Source of the DNA: UBA969 sp041694635
GTDB taxonomy: Bacteria; Planctomycetota; Planctomycetia; Gemmatales; Gemmataceae
Assembly (NCBI GenBank): GCA_041694635.1
Contig: JBDNHI010000019.1
Span: forward strand, 1-64,000
DNA length: 64,000 nt
Reading direction: 5' to 3'
Within the stretch, counting starts at the first letter, position 1. Each line of letters starts with the position of its first letter. This document shows, in pieces, positions 18,008 through 26,707 of the stretch. Made by a program: the position numbers and the translations under genes. The notes under the pieces were generated by a model, which saw only the letters and a program-made list of their open reading frames with translations, was not told where the DNA came from and searched no databases.

Positions 18008-18910
18008 TTAAACTGCGCCAAATATCCACCCTTGGAGGCTTATGCATTGAATAAATTCTTGAACCGAGAGGGATGGAGGAGTATTAAAATATTCTTCAAG
18101 TTTATCCTTTTGATCGAGTTGGGAAGCCCAATTTGCTAATTCAAGTACTTGTGCTTGATCTTTTATTAACTTTTCGTTTTTCCTTGAACTATCATTTTTT
18201 TTCAAAATGCTAGGCCAAACTTCTGCAAGTACAATTTCAGCTTTATCCGTAGGATTTTTAGTGAACCCAGTCTCCATTGGCCAAACTTTAATTTTGTTGC
18301 CCCATTTTTTTTTCAATCTCATTAAGTAAGGAATTCCAACCAACCCCTGACTTCCAGCGCTTCCTATCCCATATAGTTTCCACGCTTCTTGGGTTCCGGG
18401 CAGCCTTTGTTCCGCTAGTCGAAGTCGAGAAATAAATATTTCCTTTGATAGTTCATAGGGGAACTTAGGTGATTTGCTATTTAAAAAGTTATTTGTTTTA
18501 GCCTTTGGGCAACCCCAAAAAGGTCCAGGATACTCTCCACCCAAATTAGAATTTATAACCGAGGCTATTTCAAACCGGTTGTTCCCATTACTTTCATTAT
18601 CGGAAATCAGACCAAAGAGCAGTTCCCAATTTTCTAACCATGGGGTTTGGGACTTTGTTTTTATTAAGGGGTGAGAAAAAGCAAAGGGAAAATCAAAACC
18701 TGCAAAAACTTTATTCCCATTTCTGATTAGGTTCTCTAAGGTTATGCAAATAAAATTAAATGCTTTGTGCCTAGTACGAAAATAATGCGTTGTCGCTTTC
18801 TCTTGCTGGTGTTTACAGGCTACCCATAAGCAATCTGCACTGGGGTTTTTAGGACTAGGTTTTGCAGAGGCACTAAAGTCGACAAATAAATAGAAATCAA
18901 ATAGTGCCAT
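18008..18910 (-). CDS. DUF429-like (RNase H fold) protein, tentative
   Basis: A cytosolic protein of 300 residues. Three spaced motifs, VDFSASAKPS near residue 10, AGFDFPFAFS near 71-80 and AEVWPS near 230, recall the conserved acidic strands of DUF429-type RNase H-fold proteins. The biochemical role of that group is unknown, and some members carry unreliable cobalamin or molybdopterin annotations. AAGG precedes ATG 18910. It sits 9 bp after the small secreted protein and 38 bp before the S9 peptidase, so the three are probably co-transcribed, without an obvious functional link. Confidence 0.7.
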   Translation of the reverse strand: MALFDFYLFVDFSASAKPSPKNPSADCLWVACKHQQEKATTHYFRTRHKAFNFICITLENLIRNGNKVFAGFDFPFAFSHPLIKTKSQTPWLENWELLFGLISDNESNGNNRFEIASVINSNLGGEYPGPFWGCPKAKTNNFLNSKSPKFPYELSKEIFISRLRLAEQRLPGTQEAWKLYGIGSAGSQGLVGIPYLMRLKKKWGNKIKVWPMETGFTKNPTDKAEIVLAEVWPSILKKNDSSRKNEKLIKDQAQVLELANWASQLDQKDKLEEYFNTPPSLSVQEFIQCISLQGWIFGAV

Positions 18911-18919
18911 TTTAATACC

Positions 18920-19243
18920 TTATTTATCACCCTGAAGATTAAGTTTCAAATACGATATCGATTTGATCGAAGTCACCGGGATGCTAAGAGTAAAAGAGGC
19001 GGTGGCATCTTCCAAGACAAGATAATCGGTTCCTATTTCTAAAATTTTATGGCCTAGAGGTAGATTTGACAGAACTTGAATTGAATAATTATTCGCATTC
19101 TCTTTAAGTGAAACAATCTGCCCTTTTTTTAAATGTTTAAAGACAGAGCTTTTTGCATTTTCATTCGCAAAGCCAAGTGCATCTCGCAAATAAATTCCAA
19201 AAGTTACCGCAACTACCAGAAAAAGGATTGTTGTCTTTTTCAT
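18920..19243 (-). CDS. Small exported hypothetical protein
   Basis: A protein of 107 residues with a typical signal peptide (MKKTTILFLVVAV, cleavage probably after ALG). A short beta-rich mature domain ends in SIPVTSIKSISYLKL. No family is recognised. It is the first gene of the operon continuing into the DUF429-like and S9 peptidase genes. Confidence 0.7.
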   Translation of the reverse strand: MKKTTILFLVVAVTFGIYLRDALGFANENAKSSVFKHLKKGQIVSLKENANNYSIQVLSNLPLGHKILEIGTDYLVLEDATASFTLSIPVTSIKSISYLKLNLQGDK

Positions 19244-19339
19244 AAGCTTATTCCTAAAAAGAGAAACCTTTGGGAAAGTTACACTAAACCACTATTTTAG
19301 CACTCAATAATAAGTGATTGCTAGTTAAGTTTTATTCTT

Positions 19340-20683
19340 TTATGTTTTAGAAAAATTATTATCCTCAAGTGGCGTAAAGCGATAACACCACCAGACGAAA
19401 GCTGCTAAAAGCAAGGCACCTGCATAGACATCAAAGAGGGGGTCCCATTGTGGTCTGCCTTCGTAGCCTTGGTTTTTGCGCCAATCTGCAAAGGCACCTA
19501 CGAACCATTGGGATGAAGTTGCGCCTATGACACCTAGACCATTCATCAGGCCAAAAAGCGCACCAATATGCGAGCCACATTGAGGAATTGCAACTGACCA
19601 CCAATTAGGCAAAGTGATGTGCATAAAGCAAAATGATGCTCCCCAAAGTGTTGCAAGCGTCCAAGCGTCATCACAGCGGATTCCAATATATAGACAAATA
19701 GAAGAGATAATATAGCATATTACGCATAAGTATCTTCGTGCATCGGGTGCCTGTTTAAACCATAAAGGAATTTTGTCTGCAAGCCAGCCCCCTAGTAACA
19801 TTCCAACTGCAGAGCCAGCTAATACTAGGGAAGATAGTTTTCCCGTAGTGAGGTTGTCCAAACCCCGTGCAGCGGAAAGGTATTTTGGAAACCAAGAGTA
19901 AAAGAAATAGGTATAGAACGCCCCTAGTATCATTATTAGGCTAAGAATAATAATTCCGCGATTTTTAAATACCTTAGCCCAAGGTACCTTTTGCGTGATT
20001 AAAGGTTCAAGAGTATTTCCCTTTTGAATGATTGCAAGCTCTGCTTGATTGATAGAGTTATGCTCAAAAGGGTTATCGCGAAACCAGATCCAAAATCCAA
20101 TCGCCCAGAAAATGCCAACCATACCAAACACGACGAAGGTCCATTGCCAAGTAATCGATTGAATTAAGTAAGCCGCACCTAGGGGAGCTATAACTGCGCC
20201 TAGTTGAGCTGCAGCAAGCATAATTCCTTGAACCCTGCCTCTTTCTTCATTGGGAAACCAACGAGAGATAACTCGAGCAGCATTTGGGAAGGCCCCTGCT
20301 TCACCTATGCCAAACCCAAACCGGACTAAAAGGAGAGATGCAAAACCAGTGCAAGCACCTGTAAGAGCTGTGAATAAAGACCACCAGATGACAATGCGGG
20401 TAAGTATTAATCGAGAGCCAAAGCGGTCGCCCAGCCTTCCAGTAGGAACTTCAAACAAGCCATATGCCAAAGTAAAAGCCATTAAAATGTAGCTGATTTG
20501 TGTGTTGCTTAGGTCAAGTTCTTTTTGAATGGGAGCAATTGCCTGAGACATACAAATGCGGTCAAGGTATAAAACAGAAGATAACCCACAAAGCCAAAGT
20601 ATTAATATAAAACGAGCCCGCGTGGGAACTTGGTTAGTCGGTTGGTAAGTTTTCAAGGTTTTGAAATCAGTGTTAGGGCCCAT
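19340..20683 (-). CDS. MFS transporter, ACS (sugar acid/organic anion) type
   Basis: A 447-residue inner-membrane transporter with about 12 transmembrane helices. The MFS loop 2-3 motif is GRLGDRFGSR, and the anion:cation symporter family pattern is recognisable in YLDRICMSQA near helix 1 and RFGFGIGEAGAFPNAARVIS in helices 4-5. ACS members carry hexuronates, galactonate, glucarate and other organic anions with protons. It is divergent from the six-gene catabolic operon, sharing a 134-bp promoter region, and is the obvious candidate for importing that operon's substrate. Confidence 0.9.
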   Translation of the reverse strand: MGPNTDFKTLKTYQPTNQVPTRARFILILWLCGLSSVLYLDRICMSQAIAPIQKELDLSNTQISYILMAFTLAYGLFEVPTGRLGDRFGSRLILTRIVIWWSLFTALTGACTGFASLLLVRFGFGIGEAGAFPNAARVISRWFPNEERGRVQGIMLAAAQLGAVIAPLGAAYLIQSITWQWTFVVFGMVGIFWAIGFWIWFRDNPFEHNSINQAELAIIQKGNTLEPLITQKVPWAKVFKNRGIIILSLIMILGAFYTYFFYSWFPKYLSAARGLDNLTTGKLSSLVLAGSAVGMLLGGWLADKIPLWFKQAPDARRYLCVICYIISSICLYIGIRCDDAWTLATLWGASFCFMHITLPNWWSVAIPQCGSHIGALFGLMNGLGVIGATSSQWFVGAFADWRKNQGYEGRPQWDPLFDVYAGALLLAAFVWWCYRFTPLEDNNFSKT

Positions 20684-20817
20684 AACTAGGTCTTTCAGTT
20701 TATTTTTACACTCTACCGCTTTAATATTGAAAAGTCACTTGCTTAAATATGATTCTTGTCGCATTGGTTAGTGTTGTCTGTAAAATATCAGAGTACTTCC
20801 TGCCTTTGGAGAATTTT

Positions 20818-22422
20818 ATGTTAATTGGGTATGTAAGTGATGAGCAGTACTCTGCGCTTGCTGATGTGTTGTTTGAATTCATAGATGAATCAGGCAATTC
20901 TTTTGAAACTCGGTCGCGAGCAAGTGGTGCGGTCTATCTTGAAAAGCCTTTAAAATCAGTAACAGGCAAGTATAAGGTGGTGTTACAAAAGCAGGGTTTT
21001 GGTTCTAAAATTTGCTCTCTCTCATTACCTTTAGAGTCTCCCCATCAATTTCGTTTACTTTCCGATTCTCTCATTGGCTATGCTTGGCCTAAGCAGGTTT
21101 GCTCTGGTCAATCTTCCGAGTTTCGGGTTCATTCGGTTGAGCCTTATAAGTTAGAGTTATTCCGATATGGCATAACTCCCGAGTTTATTTCTTCTCACGG
21201 TTGGCACGATGAGCATGCCCCCCGTGCGGTGATGCAAATTACACCTGATGGCGACTACACCCAAACGGGTGTACTTTGGAATAAGACCGGCTATGCAAAC
21301 TCGGTTCATTCTCAATCAATCAAAGCTCCTTTAAAATCGGGTTTATATTATTTTAGAGTATCTACCGCAACGGGGAAGCAGTTCTCTTTTCCTTGGATAG
21401 TCGCCTCTGCAAAGCCTGTTGCTAAATTAGCGGTGCTTGCTTCGAACTTAAACTGGAATGCTTACAATAGTTTCGGTGGTCGAAGTAATTATATTCACGC
21501 AGATGGGTTGCCTCCTACTCCTACTATTAATTCGAGAACTGAACTTAAACGATATTCTGATGATGGGTTTTTTACTTGGAGTAGTGCTAACTATCCGCCT
21601 CTTTCTTTTGATCGGCCCGAGCCTTTTAACCATATTCCCTTCGATGAAAAAATTACCGATCCGATTGAAGGCAGGCAGGCTTGTCATCTTGCACCTGCAG
21701 AATGGCGCTTGTTAGGATGGCTCGAACAAGAAAACTTTAACTACGATTATTTTGCAGAATCGCAACTCCATGACAGCGCGCTTGACCTTTCTCACTACAA
21801 AGTCCTCGTCACTGCGGTGCATCCGGAATACTGGACTCGTACTATGTTTGACAAAGTCAAGCTTTGGGTCTTTCAAGGAAAAGGCAGGCTGATTTACCTC
21901 GGGGGTAACGGTCTCAACTGCGAAGTCGAAATCAATTCCGATGGAGCCATGGTTTGTCATAATTGTAAACTTACCGGCCTTGATACTAAGGGTCTGGGTG
22001 GGTTTGAAAGTCGATTCGCTATTAGGCAGGAATCAGAGGCTTCACTACTCGGCGTCGTTTTTACGCCCACGGGGGCGATGACTGGGGCTCCTTATAGAGT
22101 GCAAGATGGTTCGCATTGGGTGTTTGAAAATACGGGGCTTCATTCGGGCGACATCTTTGGCGAGAAAAGTTTGCACAGGCGTTGTCCGGGTGGGGCTTCT
22201 GGTCACGAGACCGATAAGATTTCACCTTGTTCCCCAGATGGGATTTTGCTTCTTGCGAAGGGTATGAACCCAGATGATGGCGGTGCGGAGATGGTTATCT
22301 TTGATACCCCCTCAGGTGGGAAAGTTTTCTCGGTGGGGTCGATTAGTTATGTTGCATCTCTGCCTGTTGATGAGCAAATTTCAAAAATCACTGCGAATGT
22401 ATTACGCAAATTCCTGCAATAA
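20818..22422 (+). CDS. N,N-dimethylformamidase beta subunit-like protein
   Basis: A 534-residue protein resembling the C-terminal domain of the large subunit of N,N-dimethylformamidase, recognisable by SNLNWNAYNSFGGRSNY, the EWRLLGWLEQENFNYDYF segment, HPEYWTR and GGNGLNCEV. The small N-terminal part (about 1-90) looks like a beta-sandwich. The founding enzyme is an iron-dependent amidohydrolase of formamides; many environmental homologues have no known substrate. No small-subunit gene is nearby. The frame opens at 20749, but GGAGAA at 20808-20813 sets the start at ATG 20818. It is first in the operon, 33 bp before the next gene. Confidence 0.8.
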   Translation: MLIGYVSDEQYSALADVLFEFIDESGNSFETRSRASGAVYLEKPLKSVTGKYKVVLQKQGFGSKICSLSLPLESPHQFRLLSDSLIGYAWPKQVCSGQSSEFRVHSVEPYKLELFRYGITPEFISSHGWHDEHAPRAVMQITPDGDYTQTGVLWNKTGYANSVHSQSIKAPLKSGLYYFRVSTATGKQFSFPWIVASAKPVAKLAVLASNLNWNAYNSFGGRSNYIHADGLPPTPTINSRTELKRYSDDGFFTWSSANYPPLSFDRPEPFNHIPFDEKITDPIEGRQACHLAPAEWRLLGWLEQENFNYDYFAESQLHDSALDLSHYKVLVTAVHPEYWTRTMFDKVKLWVFQGKGRLIYLGGNGLNCEVEINSDGAMVCHNCKLTGLDTKGLGGFESRFAIRQESEASLLGVVFTPTGAMTGAPYRVQDGSHWVFENTGLHSGDIFGEKSLHRRCPGGASGHETDKISPCSPDGILLLAKGMNPDDGGAEMVIFDTPSGGKVFSVGSISYVASLPVDEQISKITANVLRKFLQ

Positions 22423-22455
22423 CTTTAAAGCTTACATCTAATTAGGAATGTATGA

Positions 22456-23571
22456 ATGAAGATCATTAAAATAGAAACGATTGCGATTAATGTCCCTTTA
22501 AAAAAGGGCCTTTCCGCTAAAACAGCTCATGGCGAACACGCTGTCTCTCCTTATGTTCTGGTCAAGGTTCATACCGATGAAGGCATTATCGGTTTAGGTG
22601 AAGCTACCATTTCGGGGCTTTGGTCTGGGGAAACTCAGGGCAGTACTATTATTGCAATTCGCGATTACATTGCACCTCAACTTCTTGGTAAAGATCCTCG
22701 TGATATTACTACTGCAAGACGCGCAATGGATTTTATTATTAAGCTTAACCCTTTTACCAAAGCTGCGGTTGAGATGGCTTTATGGGATATTTTAGGTAAA
22801 TCGGTCAACCTTCCTGTTTATCAATTACTTGGCGGGAAGGTGCGCGATAAGATCCGTATTAAACTGGTTGTCTGGGCTCGCAATATCGAAGGGTCGAAAG
22901 TGATGGCACAGCAGCATCTTAAACTTGGTGTTAGCTGTTTGAAGGTTAAGGTTGGGCTCGATCCAGAAACTGATATCGCAAGAGTTAAAGCCGTAAGGGA
23001 AGTTGCAGGGTGGAACATACCCATCACCATTGATGCCAACTGCGGCTGGACTATTCAACAAGCACACTATTGTCTGCGCGAACTTAATGATGTTAAATTG
23101 CTTCTTGCTGAGCAACCTATTCCTCCGGGCGATCATGTGGCGCTTGCAGAACTTCGTAGGTCGACTATTGCACCTATCATGGCGGATGAAAGTGTTTTTA
23201 CCTTGCAAGACGCTTGGCAGCTTTCTTACCACCGTGCTGCTGATATTTTTAGTGTTTACCCCGGGAAGCATGGCGGAATTGCGGCCACCGCGGAGATCGT
23301 CGCCATTGCTAAGGCTGCTGGCATTCGATGCACCATTGGTAGTAACCTTGAACTTGGAATTGGCACCGCTGCTATGCTTCATATCGCTGCTGCATTTCCT
23401 GAAATCGATTGTGATTCTTTCCCTGCTGATACTATTGGGCCTTTTTATCACGACGGCGAAATCATCACCGTGCCTCTTGACCTTGGGCCACCCTATGCCA
23501 CGGTTCCTACTGGCCCTGGTTTAGGAGTTACTCTCGATGAAAAAGCGGTTGCTAAATTCAGAGTGGGATAA
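22456..23571 (+). CDS. Enolase-superfamily enzyme, MLE subgroup
   Basis: A 371-residue enolase-superfamily protein with a capping domain (1-125) and a barrel. Active-site residues can be read directly: KxK at Lys163/Lys165, metal ligands Asp193, Glu219 and Asp244, and Lys271 (PGKHGG) on the sixth strand. This lysine pair defines the muconate lactonising subgroup, which includes cycloisomerases, dipeptide epimerases and N-acylamino acid racemases. The chemistry is proton abstraction next to a carboxylate; the substrate is unknown. AGGA precedes the ATG. It is second in the operon. Confidence 0.92.
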   Translation: MKIIKIETIAINVPLKKGLSAKTAHGEHAVSPYVLVKVHTDEGIIGLGEATISGLWSGETQGSTIIAIRDYIAPQLLGKDPRDITTARRAMDFIIKLNPFTKAAVEMALWDILGKSVNLPVYQLLGGKVRDKIRIKLVVWARNIEGSKVMAQQHLKLGVSCLKVKVGLDPETDIARVKAVREVAGWNIPITIDANCGWTIQQAHYCLRELNDVKLLLAEQPIPPGDHVALAELRRSTIAPIMADESVFTLQDAWQLSYHRAADIFSVYPGKHGGIAATAEIVAIAKAAGIRCTIGSNLELGIGTAAMLHIAAAFPEIDCDSFPADTIGPFYHDGEIITVPLDLGPPYATVPTGPGLGVTLDEKAVAKFRVG

Positions 23572-23654
23572 TCATTGTTAGCAAATTTTTGCCTGCTACA
23601 CTTGCTTTCTGGCTTTCTCTCCTGAATGTGTTTCCTTTACCTAGGGGTTAAACT

Positions 23655-24668
23655 ATGATTCGTTCCTCGGTCGATTTTTCCCAAAAGGGCAAACAGATTG
23701 GCCAGCTTTACATTCCCTATTCCTATAACCTCGCAGGTTGGGCTAACCTTATTGTTCCCATCGCGGTCATCAACAATGGAACCGGGCCTACCGCTTTAGT
23801 TATGGCGGGGAATCATGGGGATGAATATCCCGGGCAAGTTGCTCTTATGCGTCTACTTCGCAATCTTCAACCCGAACAAATTCACGGTAGAATTATTATC
23901 ATTCCAACCCTTACTATGCCCGCTGCAAAGGCTGGAACCAGACTTTCTCCACTCGATGGCAAAAACTTCAACCGCACTTTCCCGGGGAATCCCGAAGGCA
24001 CTCCCTGCGAGGTTCTTGCTCATTATCTCACCACGGTTTTATTCCCTCTTGCTGACATCGTGATCGACATTCATACCGGCGGGCGAGGTGTCGATTTCTG
24101 CCCTTGCGCTCATATGCACCTCGTTCCTAATGGGCCTCAACGCCAGAAAATGCTGCTGGGTACCGAGGCTTGGAATACGGATTTCTGCTTCCTCTATTCT
24201 GATATCGCAGGAACTGGCTTACTTCCTGTAGAAGCTGAAAAACAAGGCAAAACTGTTATCACTACGGAAATGGGGGGCAGCGAAAATGTCACTGCTTCTG
24301 TTCATTCCCTTACTCAAACCGGCCTTAATAATGTGCTTGTCACCATGGGAGTTTTGAAAGGTGAAATCGTCACCAGACAATTGCTTGGGCAAAAACCTAC
24401 CCGATGGGTGCAGGCTCTCGACTGGGAAGATTACCGCTTCGCACCCGAATCGGGCGTCTACGAGAATATTACCCCACTTGGCGCTTCTGTTCAGGCAGGC
24501 CAAATCTTGGGTGCTATTCATTTCCTCGAACGGCCCGACCGCCCTCATCTTGATATCATCGCTTCTTCATCTGGCGTCCTCATCGCAAATCGTGCTCCTT
24601 CCATTGTTACGCAAGGCGATTGTGTCGCTGTGATTGCTCACGAAGTTGATCCTAGGAAACTCTCATGA
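23655..24668 (+). CDS. AstE/AspA family deacylase
   Basis: A 337-residue zinc hydrolase of the succinylglutamate desuccinylase/aspartoacylase family (M14-like). The zinc ligands are His54 and Glu57 in GNHGDE and His140 in DIHTGG. The substrate-binding NFNRTFPG is at 104-111, and TEMGG near 216 probably carries the catalytic glutamate. Relatives release acyl groups from amino acids or diamino acids, for example the N-acetyl-diaminobutyrate deacetylase of ectoine breakdown. The C-terminal part is a small beta domain. AGGGG precedes ATG 23655. The stop overlaps the next start by 4 bp. Confidence 0.9.
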   Translation: MIRSSVDFSQKGKQIGQLYIPYSYNLAGWANLIVPIAVINNGTGPTALVMAGNHGDEYPGQVALMRLLRNLQPEQIHGRIIIIPTLTMPAAKAGTRLSPLDGKNFNRTFPGNPEGTPCEVLAHYLTTVLFPLADIVIDIHTGGRGVDFCPCAHMHLVPNGPQRQKMLLGTEAWNTDFCFLYSDIAGTGLLPVEAEKQGKTVITTEMGGSENVTASVHSLTQTGLNNVLVTMGVLKGEIVTRQLLGQKPTRWVQALDWEDYRFAPESGVYENITPLGASVQAGQILGAIHFLERPDRPHLDIIASSSGVLIANRAPSIVTQGDCVAVIAHEVDPRKLS

Positions 24669-25783
24669 AAATTACCGAAGTTATATGTCAGATTATTCGC
24701 ATTCCTAATGTGCAAGCAAAAACTGCTAGCAGTCAAGATTCTGTTCTTATTCGCATTCGTACCGATACTGGGATTGAAGGTATTGGCGAAGCGGATTCCT
24801 CACCAGAGGTGGTGAAGGCAATTGTCGATGCGCCCTTTAGCCATAATATTGCCTGCGGATTACGCAAGATTCTCCTCGGAGAGAATCCACTAGAGAACGA
24901 ATTGCTTTGGCAGAAAATGTATAGGCGCACTATGTATTTCGGCCGTACCGGTGTGGGGATTACCGCTATGGCTGCTGTCGATATGGCCCTTTGGGATATC
25001 AAAGGCAAAGCCTTTAATCAACCTATCCATCGCCTACTTGGCGGACAGCATCACTCCAAACTGCGAGGTTATGCTTCCATTCTTTTTGGCAGAGATGGTA
25101 AGGAAACTGCCGACATTGGCCGCAGGTGGGTGGAGGCAGGCTACACAGCGGTTAAGTTCGGCTGGGAGCCTATGGGCACTTCCGAAGCGGTGGATATCGA
25201 CCTCGTGCGGGGCGCTCGTGAGGGTTTAAAAGATGCAACACTTCTTATCGATGCGGGGTGCGTCTATGACGCTCGAACCGCTTTACGCAGAGCTCAAGCC
25301 TTCCAGCAATTCCAACCCGAATGGTTTGAAGAACCTTTAAGGGAAGATGATATCGATGGTTATGTTTGGCTCAGAGATCGTTCGCCTATTCCGATTGCTG
25401 CGGGGGAAGGGGAATGTGGAAGGGAATCGTTTCGCCCGTTCATCGATCGCAAAGCACTTGATGTATATCAGGTAGATATTTCGCGTTGTGGTTTTACGGA
25501 AGCTGCTTATATCCGTGCCCGTGTAGAAGAAATCGGTGCACGACTTTGTAATCATTGCTACACCAGTCCACTTACCGTTGCTGCAAGCCTTCATTGGCTT
25601 TCCACCTGCAAGAATGCTTTTCTTTTCGAGGATTGTGTTGAAGATTCTCCTCTTAGGCACGAACTTACTTTGGAAAAGGTGCAGTCTATTAATGGCTGGA
25701 TTGAGGTGCCTAACCGGCCCGGCCTTGGCGTTACTCTCGATGAAAAGTTTGTTCAAAAGTTTCTGGTTTCAGAATCTAGATAA
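24665..25783 (+). CDS. Enolase-superfamily enzyme, MR subgroup (first of two)
   Basis: A 372-residue enolase-superfamily protein. The second-strand base is Lys164 in AVKFGW, metal ligands are Asp196, Glu222 (WFEEP) and Glu248, and the His297-Asp271 dyad (CNHCYTS, VDISRCG) marks the mandelate racemase subgroup. Known members are mainly sugar-acid dehydratases and racemases. It shares the KxGW pattern and the overall order of residues with the third enolase-superfamily gene of this operon, so the two may be ancient duplicates acting on related compounds. It begins with a 4-bp ATGA overlap with the deacylase gene. Confidence 0.92.
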   Translation: MKITEVICQIIRIPNVQAKTASSQDSVLIRIRTDTGIEGIGEADSSPEVVKAIVDAPFSHNIACGLRKILLGENPLENELLWQKMYRRTMYFGRTGVGITAMAAVDMALWDIKGKAFNQPIHRLLGGQHHSKLRGYASILFGRDGKETADIGRRWVEAGYTAVKFGWEPMGTSEAVDIDLVRGAREGLKDATLLIDAGCVYDARTALRRAQAFQQFQPEWFEEPLREDDIDGYVWLRDRSPIPIAAGEGECGRESFRPFIDRKALDVYQVDISRCGFTEAAYIRARVEEIGARLCNHCYTSPLTVAASLHWLSTCKNAFLFEDCVEDSPLRHELTLEKVQSINGWIEVPNRPGLGVTLDEKFVQKFLVSESR

Positions 25784-25798
25784 CCTATTAAGGAATCA

Positions 25799-26677
25799 AT
25801 GATGACTCGTGCTAAAACCGAATATCGTTATGAAAAACTTACTTGGCCTGAAATCAACGATGCTGTTGACCTTGGTAAGGTTTGTATCATTCCTTGTGGC
25901 GCTGTCGAGCAGCACGGTCACCATCTGCCACTCGATGTTGACTTAGTTTGTCCAGTTGGTATTGCAACAGGTGCAGGGAAAATGATTGCCGATAAAATCC
26001 TTGTCCTTCCTGTAGTGGCCTATGGTTATACAGGCCATGTCATGGATTTTCCCGGTACTATCAATCAGGATTTCGAACACTTCATGCATCATGTTCTCGA
26101 CATCACTAAATCTCTTGCCTACCACGGTTTTAAGAAAATTATTCTCCTTAACGGTCACGGTTCCAATATGCCCAACCTCGATCTCGTGGCCCGAAGAACC
26201 AACCTCGAAACCGATGCCGAATGCTCCCTTATCGCTTGGTGGAACCTACTCACTGTCGATAAGCAATTCTTACCCAAATGGCGCCAAAGCAAGTTCCCAG
26301 GTGGATGTTCACACGCTTGCGAACTTGAAACCAGTCTTTATATGTACCTTGATGGCGATAATGTTCGTATGGATAAAATCAAGAGTGGAACCATCAGTTT
26401 TAATAATGAAAATAGTGAGTTTAACTGGGTTGATCTTTTTGCTGCGGGACCCGCTACGGTTGTTTCACACACAAGTAGTTATTCCGATACCGGGGTTCTT
26501 GGCGATGCTGAACTTGCAACACCAGAAAAAGGTAAACAAGCATACGATGAGGCTGTCAAACAACTTGCAAAATTTGTCACTTGGTTTAAAGACAGACCTA
26601 AAGATGTTCGTAAAGACTTACACCGAAATAAACCTACCATCCCTATGCCTTGGGGACAGCAATCCATTGGATCTTAA
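25799..26677 (+). CDS. Creatininase family amidohydrolase
   Basis: A 292-residue metal-dependent amidohydrolase of the creatininase fold. Ligand motifs are EQHGHHLPLDVD at 37-48, NGHGSN with His120, and SHACELETS with His172 and Glu175. Family members open cyclic or linear amides (creatinine, formamidopyrimidine intermediates), and one opens 3-dehydro-scyllo-inosose, so a non-amide ring is also possible. No creatinase or sarcosine-oxidase gene is present, so creatinine use is unlikely. AGGA is better spaced for the second ATG at 25802. It lies 15 bp after the previous gene and 30 bp before the next. Confidence 0.9.
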   Translation: MMTRAKTEYRYEKLTWPEINDAVDLGKVCIIPCGAVEQHGHHLPLDVDLVCPVGIATGAGKMIADKILVLPVVAYGYTGHVMDFPGTINQDFEHFMHHVLDITKSLAYHGFKKIILLNGHGSNMPNLDLVARRTNLETDAECSLIAWWNLLTVDKQFLPKWRQSKFPGGCSHACELETSLYMYLDGDNVRMDKIKSGTISFNNENSEFNWVDLFAAGPATVVSHTSSYSDTGVLGDAELATPEKGKQAYDEAVKQLAKFVTWFKDRPKDVRKDLHRNKPTIPMPWGQQSIGS

Positions 26678-26707
26678 CCTCTAAAACTATTGCAAGGATA
26701 TTAAAAG

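Noticed and set aside
22825..23451. 208-residue minus-strand frame within an enolase-superfamily gene
   Set aside because: It lies entirely opposite a strongly supported gene with readable active-site residues and has no ribosome binding site.
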